This document shows positions 22,311 to 31,944 of a DNA stretch of 64,000 nucleotides, piece by piece (position 1 is the first letter of the stretch; every line of letters begins with the position of its first letter). A program made the translations under genes and the position numbers. The stretch covers positions 9,697,767-9,761,766 of the forward strand of contig CP099849.1 in the NCBI GenBank assembly GCA_030062745.1, read 5' to 3'. This DNA is from Capitulum mitella (taxonomy: Eukaryota; Arthropoda; Thecostraca; Pollicipedomorpha; Pollicipedidae). The notes beneath the pieces are model-generated. The model did not search any database, was not told the origin of the DNA, and was given only the letters and a program-made list of their open reading frames with translations.

Positions 22311-24116
22311 CTCTGCCACAAAGGCAAAATGAGGCCTTTGCAGGTCCCGAAGATTTTAATTGTACACAAAGAGTAGACAGTTTATTCTCAGGCGGAGTGG
22401 AACTATCTCGGTAAGGGGGACGACACGAGACTTGAAAGTGGTGCAAGTCCGCCGAGAGGTTAGTACCTTTCGTAAGGCAGACCAGTGCACGCCATACAAC
22501 ATTATTCGTGGTTCCTGGTATTTGTCGTATTGTACTGGGGGCGCTGGTACGGTTCGTGCTTTAGGTTCTCTCACGTGATCTTATGACATCAATTGGAACT
22601 TGAATGCGTGTTTGACCACGTGCCGTGTGCGTAACAAACTGCACAGCTAAATCATGCCTGTGGCTTAAATTTTTACGAATTTGCAAGTAACCTCATAGTT
22701 GCTTAGATATGCGGTTGGGATCGCTTCTGTAACCTTAGACGTGTTTTTTCCTTTTTATTTTATCACCAGCCATGCCTGTCTCACAAGATTTCTTTTGTTT
22801 CAGGTAAGTGCACCGAAGGCAAGCTGCCACATCCTCACATGAGCGAGTGCGTCCAATCAGGCGAGACTGCCGCAGGAGGTGAGACCGTATCTCAGTGAAG
22901 CGTGTCTCCTTTGCCAGCGGAACGTCATGCATTTTTTGTGCCCGTTTTTTTATGATACTCAAGGATCCGTGCTGATGACGGACAGATCCCGGCGTCATCA
23001 GCGCAATGGAAAGACAGTTTTCCCCACCGGCTGCGGGAAATGGCGGATGGAGCAGGGCTAGAGAAGGAATTTGCGACGTTTCTCCGTTCGAATTGCATTG
23101 CGATGCGGTCCTTGACTACTTTACAAAACTAGTTATGTCCTGAACTACCTTACTTATGTCTTTTTAACTACTTACGTCCTTGACTTCTTTGTAATATGGA
23201 TCTGCTCTTCAAATGGCGGCAAACCCATCCTGTACAGTGTGTCATCATACGTTGTTCTTGAGGCGGTTCGTGGCCATTGACGTCCTGGAGGTGGCCGCGG
23301 ACGCATGGGTGAAATACTCCTGGTTACAGCTGCGAGCCTTGGCCATAACTGGTCCAGTTTAATTGGAGACATTGAGTGACTCGCGGCCATGTCAGTATAC
23401 TGTGATCAGGCTTCCGCGAATGGAATACATTGTATGCGCCCGCAATTTGCGATGACATTCCGGTCGTCGTAAACGAAATAGACCGGTTCGAAATTCGGCG
23501 GAACTTGACGGCAGGATCGTTTCAAATGCCCTTCGTGTGACAGGCCGTCCCACGACGTCCGCCGCGGTCCATTCTTTGCCGACTCGTTGTGTAGAAATGC
23601 GGCAGGTTTCCGACGTGAGAGATCGGAGGGTCTTGCATTTGAGCGCCCACGCGGCTGCATTCCTAGCTGTCGCTCACGGCCGACTGACGTCATGGGTCAA
23701 AAACAAACAGTCGACGCGCCGTTGAATACTTGTGTAACTATTGACATGTCTTGGTCGGGCCGTGACTTGTCCCAGCTGTTTCTGGGCGGCGGCCTTTCCT
23801 GGCGGTCTGCCGTCGGTGACCTGGTCCCGGCGTCCGAGACCTGAGACTGGGCGCCGCACGCGGGCCGGCGGGGCCGTCGTCGCCGCTGCCGTCGCCGGGG
23901 CCGACGGTAATGGCTGCTAAGTGCCGCTGGAAACCGATCGCCGGCTGACTGATGGCAAATGGATAGCCGGCCGTGCCGGGCCGGCCGGGGCTGGCGGCCC
24001 GGCCCGGGACCGCCTGCCGCCCCCGCCCCCGCCCCCGCCCGGAGACGCTCGCTCTTCGGCCGCCGGCAGGTCGATCACGGCGGAACGGGCCGTGACGGCC
24101 GCCCCCCGCGGCGGAG
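22311..24116 (+). other. Intron, nothing recognised; GC-rich from about 23740
   Basis: Plain to AT-rich sequence, with a loosely repeated motif around 23110-23195 (cttgactactttac, gaactaccttactt, cttgacttctttg). A CpG-rich stretch at 23740-24116 leads into the heptamer array, with no convincing exon. Confidence 0.7.
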
Positions 24117-24270
24117 ACCGGCACCCGGAACCCGGCGCCCGGCGCCCGGCGCCCGGCGCCCGGCACTCGACACCCGGCACCCGGCGCCCGGCACCCGACA
24201 CCCGGCACCCGGCACCCGACACCCGGCACCCGGCACCCGGCACCCGACGCCCGGCGCCCGGCACCCGGCA
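24117..24270. repeat. Heptanucleotide array (cacccgg/cgcccgg)
   Basis: About 21 copies of a seven-base unit with c/t and a/g variants (cacccga, cgcccgg). Multiple open frames on both strands (up to about 198 codons) arise from it. Decayed copies continue to about 24400 (gaacccggcag, ggacccggcag). Confidence 0.93.
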
Positions 24271-24399
24271 CTTGCCAAGTGGCAACCGGCACCAGATACC
24301 TAATATCCGGCACCCGGCACTCATGGTGGGCTGAACCCGGCCGTTGACGGTCATGGCGGGTTGGACCCGGCAGCTGGTCGGTATGAGAGACTGAACCCG

Positions 24400-26188
24400 G
24401 CAGCGCTCAGCTACTTCATTGTTGCCTTTATGCGAAGTCCCCACCCGAACATGACTTTGTCGTGTGAGTTTGTTTTGTTTTACCCTATGAAAATTTGTTG
24501 GGTGAATGTGCAATCCGTAGTCTTTTCATGCCAGCTGAACCTAAGAGCCCGGCGCTTTTATTTTCTATGGGCCGTTTTAACCTGCTAAATGGTGTGAACT
24601 GGTACGTTTTTCATGAACACCAGCGCGGTGATGTATGCTCTGGCTGATCCACCCAGGCCTGTCATGTAGCCTGACGTGTTTTAAAAGCGATGCGGCTGTT
24701 TTGAGACGCTTTGAAATCACCGATGTTTCGAAAAACGCTCTTAATCATTGGAGTCGGAATGGTTGCTGTGACTTAGAATTTGTTCAGGGGCATCCATAAA
24801 AGTTTCATTTTGATTATTGTTTCTCCAGGACACACTTATGTCTATATTGCGGGTTAATTACAATTCCACCCGAAAAAGGATGAAATGATACGGATGTCTG
24901 ATTTCAGAAAGCCCATGATATTACTTCGTTACGGAAATCACCTAACGAAAATAGTCATATAAACGGGGGAAAACTTAATGTTAACTTTAGTTGGACTATG
25001 GCATGACCAGAAACCTTGGTCACGTTCACTTGCGGTGGCAGTTTTGGGGTTGAAAGACCGGAGTTCTGCAAGCCCTTATTCCATATCCTGGCGCTTTTTT
25101 TGCTGGTTTTGACGTTCTCAGTTCTCCCTGGGACGAACGCTGCTCATCGAGCGTGTTCCGGCACTGCTCATTGAACAGTATCGGTAGCTGAGCTCTTTCG
25201 TGAGCACAAGAAGCTTCAGGAACGGGCTGCGGTCTCTTGTTGTGTATGCAGGACGTCACTGAGGAAAGACAGACGGAGTGATGACAGGGTCCCGTACTCT
25301 GTGTCCAGAGACAGACTGGGGTGATGGTGAGGTCCCGTGCGCTGCCGGCTAGGCCAGAAGGGAGTCGTCCAGAGACAGGCGGTGAATGATGCCAGCCGAT
25401 ACCGCTGTGACAACCAAACAGGCTGGCGGCCAGGAGAAACACCTGTGTCGATTGTCTGCCGAGCGCGCCACGCTCGTCCCGACAAGTCGGTTTGTTTGTC
25501 CTGTCGGCCGGGGCGTCGAGTGCTCTCACATGGTCGAACGCCGCGCACGGGCGACCGGCGGCCACGGGCGCTCGTCACGCGGCTCGACTCGGGCTAACCG
25601 TCCGCGCGTTTCAGGGTACACCCAGCCCTGCTGTGGTGTAAACCAGGCGTATGCGGGTTCGAAGTGGGCGCTGACCGCTCTTGTCCTGTTTTCTTACGCG
25701 TATAGTTTATGGCATTTGAAGTTTTGTGTCTGACGTATGCGTCATGGTAGAAGGGCGGCAAAACTTCAAGCAGTGTGTGGTGAGGCTTGGGTGTTATTGT
25801 TAACTCACATCAGTATAACGGGCCGCGAGACGACAGACGTGGCTGTCCAAGTTTGGGCCCCGGATGGAGAAGTCGCTTTCGTGTTGCTCGGGCCGTGAAG
25901 TCGAGGACGTCATTTAAACGCCGGTCGCATTTATTTCGCTGTCCGACAATGCTTTGATATCCAGTTGTCAGTCCAACAGAGACACAGCCTCACATTGAGT
26001 GCTGGGCCTTGAAGTGCAACAAAAGAACGAAGTCAATCACGTTTTGCCGTCGTTTTGTAAACTGTGTGGTGTACTCCCGGCGACCTTCTAATACGTAAAG
26101 CATTGAGCTTAGGCATCGAGTGCTCGCGAATTATATTGACGTGATAGCTGTAGCATTTGCGTAGTCTAACCCTGAGAAGAAGTAAGAA
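24400..26188 (+). other. Intron, nothing recognised
   Basis: Ordinary composition with no array or RNA gene. The open frames at 25026-25565 (-) and 25386-25733 (+) are unlike known proteins and overlap each other. Confidence 0.7.
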
Positions 26189-26986
26189 CTATCCAATGAG
26201 GTGTGTAGGCGTATAACTCTTCAATGAGTGCATGCACATCAACGCGCTTTTGGCGATTCGGAGTAGTCGGATAATGGCACATGGCTTATGCGCAACACCA
26301 TAAACGTGCACCGCGTTGTTTGATGATCGGGCCAGTTTTACGGCATTTGCATCGTTTTCCGCTGTAGTGTTGCGAACCCTGTCGCTCAGTAACGGTGCAC
26401 GATTGACGTGCTTGCAAAGTACCCGAAAAAGTCGATGCTCATTCAGTTTGGGAATGCTATACGCATCCTGGAAGCAATATAGACAGTCTTCACTTTCGTC
26501 ACGATCATGGCGGGCATTGGCTGGCTGTGTCACGCAGCAGAACGGCGTTATGTAAATGCGTAGAATGCCCCTCCAGCCGGACTTTTGAAAACCACAGGGA
26601 GATGTTCCGCCAAAGGTCGGCATGGACCAAGGGACGAGTTTCCAGGGAAACGCCTGGTGTCGGGCCGCCGCCTGCTCAAAGCATTGCCCCGACCAGGCTT
26701 CCACGTGAGGTCCGATGCTCCCCCCTGCTTGGGGGCGCGACCTGACTGGGTCAGGTGTCACCACCGCGAAGTTGCGACTTTCACCCTGCCGACTTTGGCG
26801 CCTGTGTGTGCTCTGGAAAGCTCTGCTGGTTGCTAAGTGCTCTTCTCCGCCGGGGTGTGCAAATGTTCTCACTTTTATCACATATAGTGTCGGCGATATT
26901 GCTGTCAAGCGTGAGTTTGTCATAGCGCAGACGCACCACAAAAACGGCGGACGCAGTTCGTTGCCATGAACCATAGTGAGGAGCAA
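26189..26986 (-). CDS. Unrecognised 265-codon open frame
   Basis: This is the longest open frame in the window lying in sequence of ordinary composition and outside repeats. The translation starts MLLTMVHGNELRPPFLWCVC and ends LMCMHSLKSYTPTHLIG. I recognise no domain, signal peptide or membrane segment, and codon third positions show no clear bias. Shorter frames are open on the + strand across the same bases. It could be a chance frame, the remains of a retrocopy or an antisense transcript. A real gene is less likely than not. Confidence 0.15.
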   Translation of the reverse strand: MLLTMVHGNELRPPFLWCVCAMTNSRLTAISPTLYVIKVRTFAHPGGEEHLATSRAFQSTHRRQSRQGESRNFAVVTPDPVRSRPQAGGSIGPHVEAWSGQCFEQAAARHQAFPWKLVPWSMPTFGGTSPCGFQKSGWRGILRIYITPFCCVTQPANARHDRDESEDCLYCFQDAYSIPKLNEHRLFRVLCKHVNRAPLLSDRVRNTTAENDANAVKLARSSNNAVHVYGVAHKPCAIIRLLRIAKSALMCMHSLKSYTPTHLIG

Positions 26987-28554
26987 ACGGAGATGGTTTG
27001 CTAAGAACAGTTCAGTTCAGTTCAGTTTGTTTGCGAATCTTTCCACCGCGTGGATTACTGTTTGATCCTAGTCATTACAGTACAGCACATGTGCAGGTGA
27101 ATGTAGGTGGTTGTCGGTGGATAAAACCCTGCCGACGTGCGTGGGTACGGGCGGAAATCTTACGGACAGGCATGGGGATGTAGCGTTCGAGGCGTACCTC
27201 GATGGCGTATTCGAGGCCTCTGACTCAGAGGCGGCATCTGTGTCACCCTCAGCAGCGGCCTGTTTAATACAGATATTACTTCGCTGGAAGAAAAGTCGAT
27301 TCTGCGAGTTTTTCGTGGCTTGGAATGGCCCGGAGTTTTCCATGGCTCGGAATTTTAGTCTTTGGCGTCTCAGAAACGGCCCGACCATCGTTTTGTTGGG
27401 GATTTCCTCGGAGATACGCCGCGGAATAATCTGGCCGTCCATCGACAAACGTTTTGGGCTGCTTGCCACCGCCAGAGTTCGGCGCTCTATTTACTGGCAG
27501 CGGAGCGTGTGATAGGTGAACGGACTAGTAGGCTGGATTGTGGAGAGCGCTTTGAGTACGACAAACGGGTGACTACCTTTTCCCCGCCGTTTGGAGTAGT
27601 CACCAAATCGGGGAAAGCAGACGCCGTGTTGAAATGAAAATGAAGCCCCGAAACGGCCCCGACCACCGAATTTTCCCGAGGCGATTTTCGGCGGCGGAAG
27701 TTCGGGAACAGTCACTGCGGCACGGGATGCGGGTCTTGGTCGCGGGTCGGGAAACCGGGCCGTAACGGTCGGTCGGTCGATCGGCAAGTACAGGAACTCC
27801 GGCCCGCCGAGGAGCCTCAGCCGCCGCGGAGCCGCGGGACGCCTCAGGGCGGAGGCGCCGCTCGTGACTCGGTGTTAATGGTCGCATGTCCCATTGTTCG
27901 GCTTTTTAGGCACCATTACCTTACTGGCGTTTAAGTATAGTGTTCCAAACGACACATGATGATATGTCATCATGTCATCATGTGTGGCTTGTGTTCGTTT
28001 GTTTTGTATTGCTGCCCTGCAGAGAAAAGACATGCAGGGCGGGGCGTTGGGCCATATTTAATTTTGCAGCGAAGAACGAGATATGAAAACATTTTATCAA
28101 CCTTCAAGAAATGTTTGCGATTGGACGGTTTTAAGCCCCATCTCTCTGAAGAGATTGTTGAAATAAACTGCGCTAATGGTAATATTTGCGGAGATGTGCT
28201 GGTTGCGTTATGTAACGTCATTTTCATGCCGGTAGTTTTCATTGCTGATACCCCGCAACTTTCGACTGACACTTTGGCGGTGCTTCCCGGGCGTGGGCCG
28301 CGAGGAGCCTCTCAGGATCAGCCGTTCCAGCGATTTTCGGTGCCGTCTGTTTCTGGTTATCGACAAGAAAGTGCAACATCATTTCTTGGCTCTGGACAAC
28401 TTAATGTGACGCCCAGGTGGCCGGTGGGCGGCACATCAGGCCAGGTGGCGTATAAGGTGCCGTGCCAGATCGGACCAGAAATTGATAGCGATGTAATTCT
28501 GTGGCCCGTCAGGTTTCCTTCCCACCCGCAGCTGGGCACTGATCAATCATCCCA
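26987..28554 (+). other. Intron, nothing recognised
   Basis: Contains ttcagttcagttcagtt at about 27008-27026 and a GC-rich patch at 27660-27870. The 217-codon frame at 27956-28609 runs into the purine tract and looks accidental. Confidence 0.7.
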
Positions 28555-28900
28555 CGAGAGGGAGGAAGGGAGAGGCAGAGGGTCTGAGGAAGGAGGGAGA
28601 GAGAAGTAGAGGGGTACAGAGGGGCGGATAAAGTAAAGAAAAGGATGGTGACAAGGTCACGGACGACGACGTTGGTAATGACGGGAACAGGGACACGGGT
28701 AACATTTCGGACACGGAGATGTTAAAAAAGAAGATCGAATATGGACGCGGATATGGATATGAACGCCGACAAGGCTGGTATCCATATATAATGCGGAGAT
28801 GGTTGCAGGAAGACTGAGAGGGCGCGAGGTGGGATCGAGGGATGGATAAAGAGAGATGGAGATAAGACAGGAAGATTGATGGACGGGTAAGCAGATACAC
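28555..28900. repeat. Purine-rich low-complexity stretch
   Basis: GA-rich words on the + strand (gagggaggaagggagagg, gagagatggagataagac), broken by ordinary sequence around 28640-28800. There is no fixed unit. Confidence 0.65.
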
Positions 28901-29281
28901 AGTGATGAGAGAAAAGGAACAAGGACTAGATGATGTAGAAACAGCACAGGCTGATGCTCCTTCCACGAAAGTTGGCCTGCGATGCAGTCCTATCTTTTTG
29001 CCGTCCGATCTCTTCTCCGTGAGATACATCGCGGCTGTCATGCATTTCTAATTTAACGTGATCCTCCTCCCGGTTCAATCATCGTTTTCCTATGATGGAA
29101 GAGGCCCCGATTTATGATCTATTGATCCCCCAATTTTAGGTATTGCCTTCCAGGCGAGATGATGCTGGGCCCGTTCGCTGTTCCGGGTAGCGGCCGGCGA
29201 AAACACTGTCGAGTTTGCCGCCATTTCGCGCGGCGTCTGGTTTGCGCCGCTTCTGCCGAAGGCTGGACTGACTCGGGCAGA

Positions 29282-29425
29282 CGCGCACTTGGGCTGGACG
29301 GTGTGGGGCAGATGCCGTGTTAGGTTGGACGGTGCGGGGCAGATGCCCTGTTAGGCGGGACGGTGTGGGGCAGATGCCCTGTTAGGCTGGACGGTGTGGG
29401 GCAGACGCCCTGTTAGGCTGGACTG
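29282..29425. repeat. Four-copy 31-base tandem repeat
   Basis: Core gtggggcagatgccctgtta preceded by ggctggacg. Four abutting copies with one to three differences each, flanked by partial units. Confidence 0.93.
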
Positions 29426-29744
29426 ACGCTGAGTCCTCCTCTCTGAGCCCGGACCGCTCGTACAGAGGCGCTCTGGCTCTCCAGTTCGATTGGAAGTTTC
29501 CCGTTGCTGATTTTAATCAAGTGTGAGGTGGCTGATTCTTTCTGCGTTGTTGGCTCTGCGGTCCGCCGAGTTCCTGTGCCCGTGTCATATTCGCCAGAAT
29601 TTCCGTGGTCGTTCCGTTCTACGCTTGTTCTGTCGCGTTCTCTGGGCTGCTCAGTCCCTGTCGGTCCTGCTGTCTTTGATCGGTTTCGCCTCGGCCTGTC
29701 ATGGTTGCAGCGTTGTTCACGGTGTCGTTGCTCTTCATATGTCC

Positions 29745-30415
29745 GTTTGCATTGGCTCAACAGACCCCGCCCTCTGTCCGTCTGTGTTGGTCCAACAGAG
29801 GCCGCCCTCTCTCCGCCTGTATTGGTCCAACAGAGGTCGCCCTCTCTCCGTCTGTATTGGTCGAACAGAGGCCGCCCTCTCTCCGTCTGTATTGGTCCAA
29901 CAGAGGCCGCCCTCTCTCCGTCTGTATTGGTCCAACAGAGGCCGCCGTCTCTCCGTCTGTATTGGTCCAACAGAGGTCGCCCTCTGTCCGTCTGTATTGG
30001 TCCAACAGAGGCCGCCCTCTCTCCGTCTGCGTTGGTCTAACAGAGGTCGCCCTCTGTCCGTCTGTATTGGTCCAACCGAGGCCGCCCTCTCTCCGTCTGT
30101 ATTGGTCCAACAGAGGCCGCCGTCTCTCCGTCTGTATTGGTCCAACAGAGGTCGCCCTCTGTCCGTCTGTATTGGTCCAACAGAGGTCGCCCTCTCTCCG
30201 TCTGCGTTGGTCTAACAGAGGTCGCCCTCTGTCCGTCTGTATTGGTCCAACAGAGGCCGCCCTCTCTCCGTCTGTGTTGGTCCAGCAGAGGCCGCCCTCT
30301 GACCATCTGTGTTGGTCCAATAGAGGCCGCCCTTTGACCGTCTGTGTTGGTCTATCAGGCGCCGCCCTCTGACCGTCTGTGTTGGTCCAGCAGAGGCCGC
30401 CCTCTGACCGTTTGT
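29745..30415. repeat. Minisatellite, 35-base unit, about 19 copies
   Basis: Core tattggtccaacagaggccg followed by ccctctctccgtctg. Copies are highly similar in the middle and diverge at the 3' end (gaccgtctgtgttggtc). Because 35 is not a multiple of three, each frame reads through three peptide versions (YWSNRGRPLSVCIGPTEAAL), producing 136-230-codon frames on both strands that are not genes. It lies directly upstream of the candidate exon at 30913. Confidence 0.95.
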
Positions 30416-30429
30416 GTGGGCCGAGCCTT

Positions 30430-30680
30430 GTCCCCCGCCTGTCTGCCGTGTCTGTCCGTGCCTGCCACTGGCCGTCTGTCTCCGCCTTTGTCCGTCTATG
30501 TCCGGCTCAGTCCGTTCGTGTTCCCCTCTGTCCGTCCGTGTCGGACTGCGCCGTGTCCGTCCGTGTCCCCCTCTGTCCGCCTGTGTCGAACGGCGCCGTG
30601 TCCGTGTGTGTCCGCCTCCGTCGGTCTGTATCCCCCTCTGTCCGTCCGTGTCGGACAGCGCCGTGTCCGCGTGTCCGGCG
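30430..30680. repeat. Degenerate gtccgtccgtgt repeat
   Basis: Loose repeats of gtccgtccgtgtcggac and tgcgccgtgtccg with ccccctctgtccg between them, at a spacing of roughly 60 bases. It joins the 35-base array to the GC-rich island of the candidate exon. Confidence 0.8.
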
Positions 30681-30912
30681 TGATGAGCGGGGGTGGCGGC
30701 GCCTGTTGGCATTGCGGCATCGATTGGAGCCGGTGCGCGGCGTCCGGGTCGGCTGCGGCAGTCTTGAGTCGGCCGGTCCGGCGGTGAGAGGTGTCGGCGC
30801 GCCGGCGGCCGCCGCTCGGATCGATCCGTCTGCAGGGGAGCCGGGCCAGCGGCCGGCCGGGCCGGGCGCCGCGCCGCCGCCGCGCCAGTGCCGCATCGGC
30901 GCCCAGCCGGTC
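30681..30912 (+). promoter_or_regulatory. CpG-rich leader of a candidate alternative first exon
   Basis: An extremely GC- and CpG-rich segment before the ATG at 30913. It holds another ATG (30683) opening a 34-codon frame, MSGGGGACWHCGIDWSRCAA..., that ends at 30787 in a different frame from the main exon; as read this would be an upstream ORF. The main frame is also open upstream to 30379, so an internal exon with an acceptor such as TCTGCAG (30835) cannot be excluded. No TATA box is evident. Confidence 0.4.
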
Positions 30913-31899
30913 ATGGCCGACGACGCGTTCGGCGAGGGCCCGCGCGGCCGCTGGGCGTTTATTACGCAGTGCGAGCTGCACGGCACGCAGCTGGTGCAGC
31001 CGCCGAGCGAGTGGTTCGAGCCGGAGCCGTTCAGACGCGCGCCGCCGGCGCCGCCGCAGCAGCCGCCGCAGCAGCCGTCCGGCCAGTACGAGATGCTGCA
31101 CACGTGTGATAACTACTGCAGTGCGTGCCACCACCACGTGTACCCGCAGTACCCGCAGCTGGTGCCCGAGTACCCGTACCGGGAGTGCGCCGCGTGCTAT
31201 GACCACGAGTACCAGCACGAGTTCGCGCCGCCGCCGCCGCCGCAGCCGCGCCAGCTCGAGCGGTCGGCGCCGCACCACCGCTCGAACCCGCAGCTCTCGG
31301 AGCGGTGCTGCGCCGCCGAGCCGCCGGAGCGGTGCCGCAGCATCCCGCACGGCATGGAGCAGTGCGCCACGCTGCCGCGCGCGGCCGCCCGCGCCGCGCC
31401 GCCCTCCTACTGCGGCGAGCCCGGCTGCAAGGCGGCGCCGTGCCGCCGCTCGGACACGTGCGCCGGCTACGGCGCCGCGGAGTCGGCCGAGCCGGCGCCG
31501 CTGCTGACGCGCCGGCTGAACCGGTGCAGCTCGCAGCCGCTCGAGCTGTACCGCTCGGAGCCGGCCGAGCGCGAACGGTGCGGCACGCCGCGCTCGGACC
31601 GCTGCAGCTCGGGCTCGGCCCAGTCGGAGCGCGTGACGCCGGCCGAGCGGCGCGCCCAGGCGGCGGCGCAGGCCGGCCGCGCGCCGCCGGCGCCGCTCCG
31701 GCGCGGCTTCAGCGTGCAGAGCTCTCAGGAGGACGGCTCGCACGGCTACCACTCGCAGGCCAGTGATTACGGCGCGTGCGGACCGTACCCGGCGCGGGCC
31801 GGCAGCGCCAGCTCCTCGGAGGAGCGCGAGACGCGCCAGTACGGCGGCGGCCAGCGCTCGTACGCCGACGGCTGGAACGGCCACCGGCGCACCAACAAG
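30913..31899 (+). CDS. Candidate alternative first exon, 329 codons (possible short CASK isoform)
   Basis: From the ATG at 30913 (tcATGGcc, G at +4), 329 codons end in phase 0 at AACAAG|GTAACC. Third positions are overwhelmingly G/C while first and second positions are mixed (gag, cag, tac, aac), as in the CASK exons, so this frame looks truly coding. The protein starts MADDAFGEGPRGRWAFITQC. It then has Pro/Gln runs (residues 43-56), a Cys/His patch (63-105, with CDNYCSACHHH and CAACYDHEY), a long disordered part with repeated RC and SEP/AER words (about 130-255), and a Ser-rich tail (268-312) ending WNGHRRTNK. The next CASK exon (47002) starts in phase 0, so the splice would give a protein with PDZ-SH3-GUK but no kinase-like domain and little of L27. 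Without splicing the frame would stop at 31944. I recognise no homologue; it could instead belong to a nested gene. Confidence 0.6.
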
Positions 31900-31944
31900 G
31901 TAACCGGCGCGGCTCCGGCGGCCCGGCGGTCTGCCGCCCGCTAG

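Noticed and set aside
27956-28609. 217-codon + strand open frame
   Set aside because: No recognisable domain, no codon bias, and it ends in a purine-rich low-complexity tract; probably accidental.
29413-30372. Many open frames of 136-230 codons on both strands
   Set aside because: The 35-base minisatellite lacks stops in any frame; the translations are three-phase versions of one DNA repeat.
29745-30415. CRISPR-like regular array
   Set aside because: Units abut directly with no unique spacers, and the host is an animal.
30496-31884. 462-codon minus-strand open frame opposite the candidate exon
   Set aside because: It is explained by the high GC content and the codon bias of the + strand frame, which avoids the bases needed for antisense stops. 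The Ala/Arg/Leu-only translation is typical of a shadow frame.
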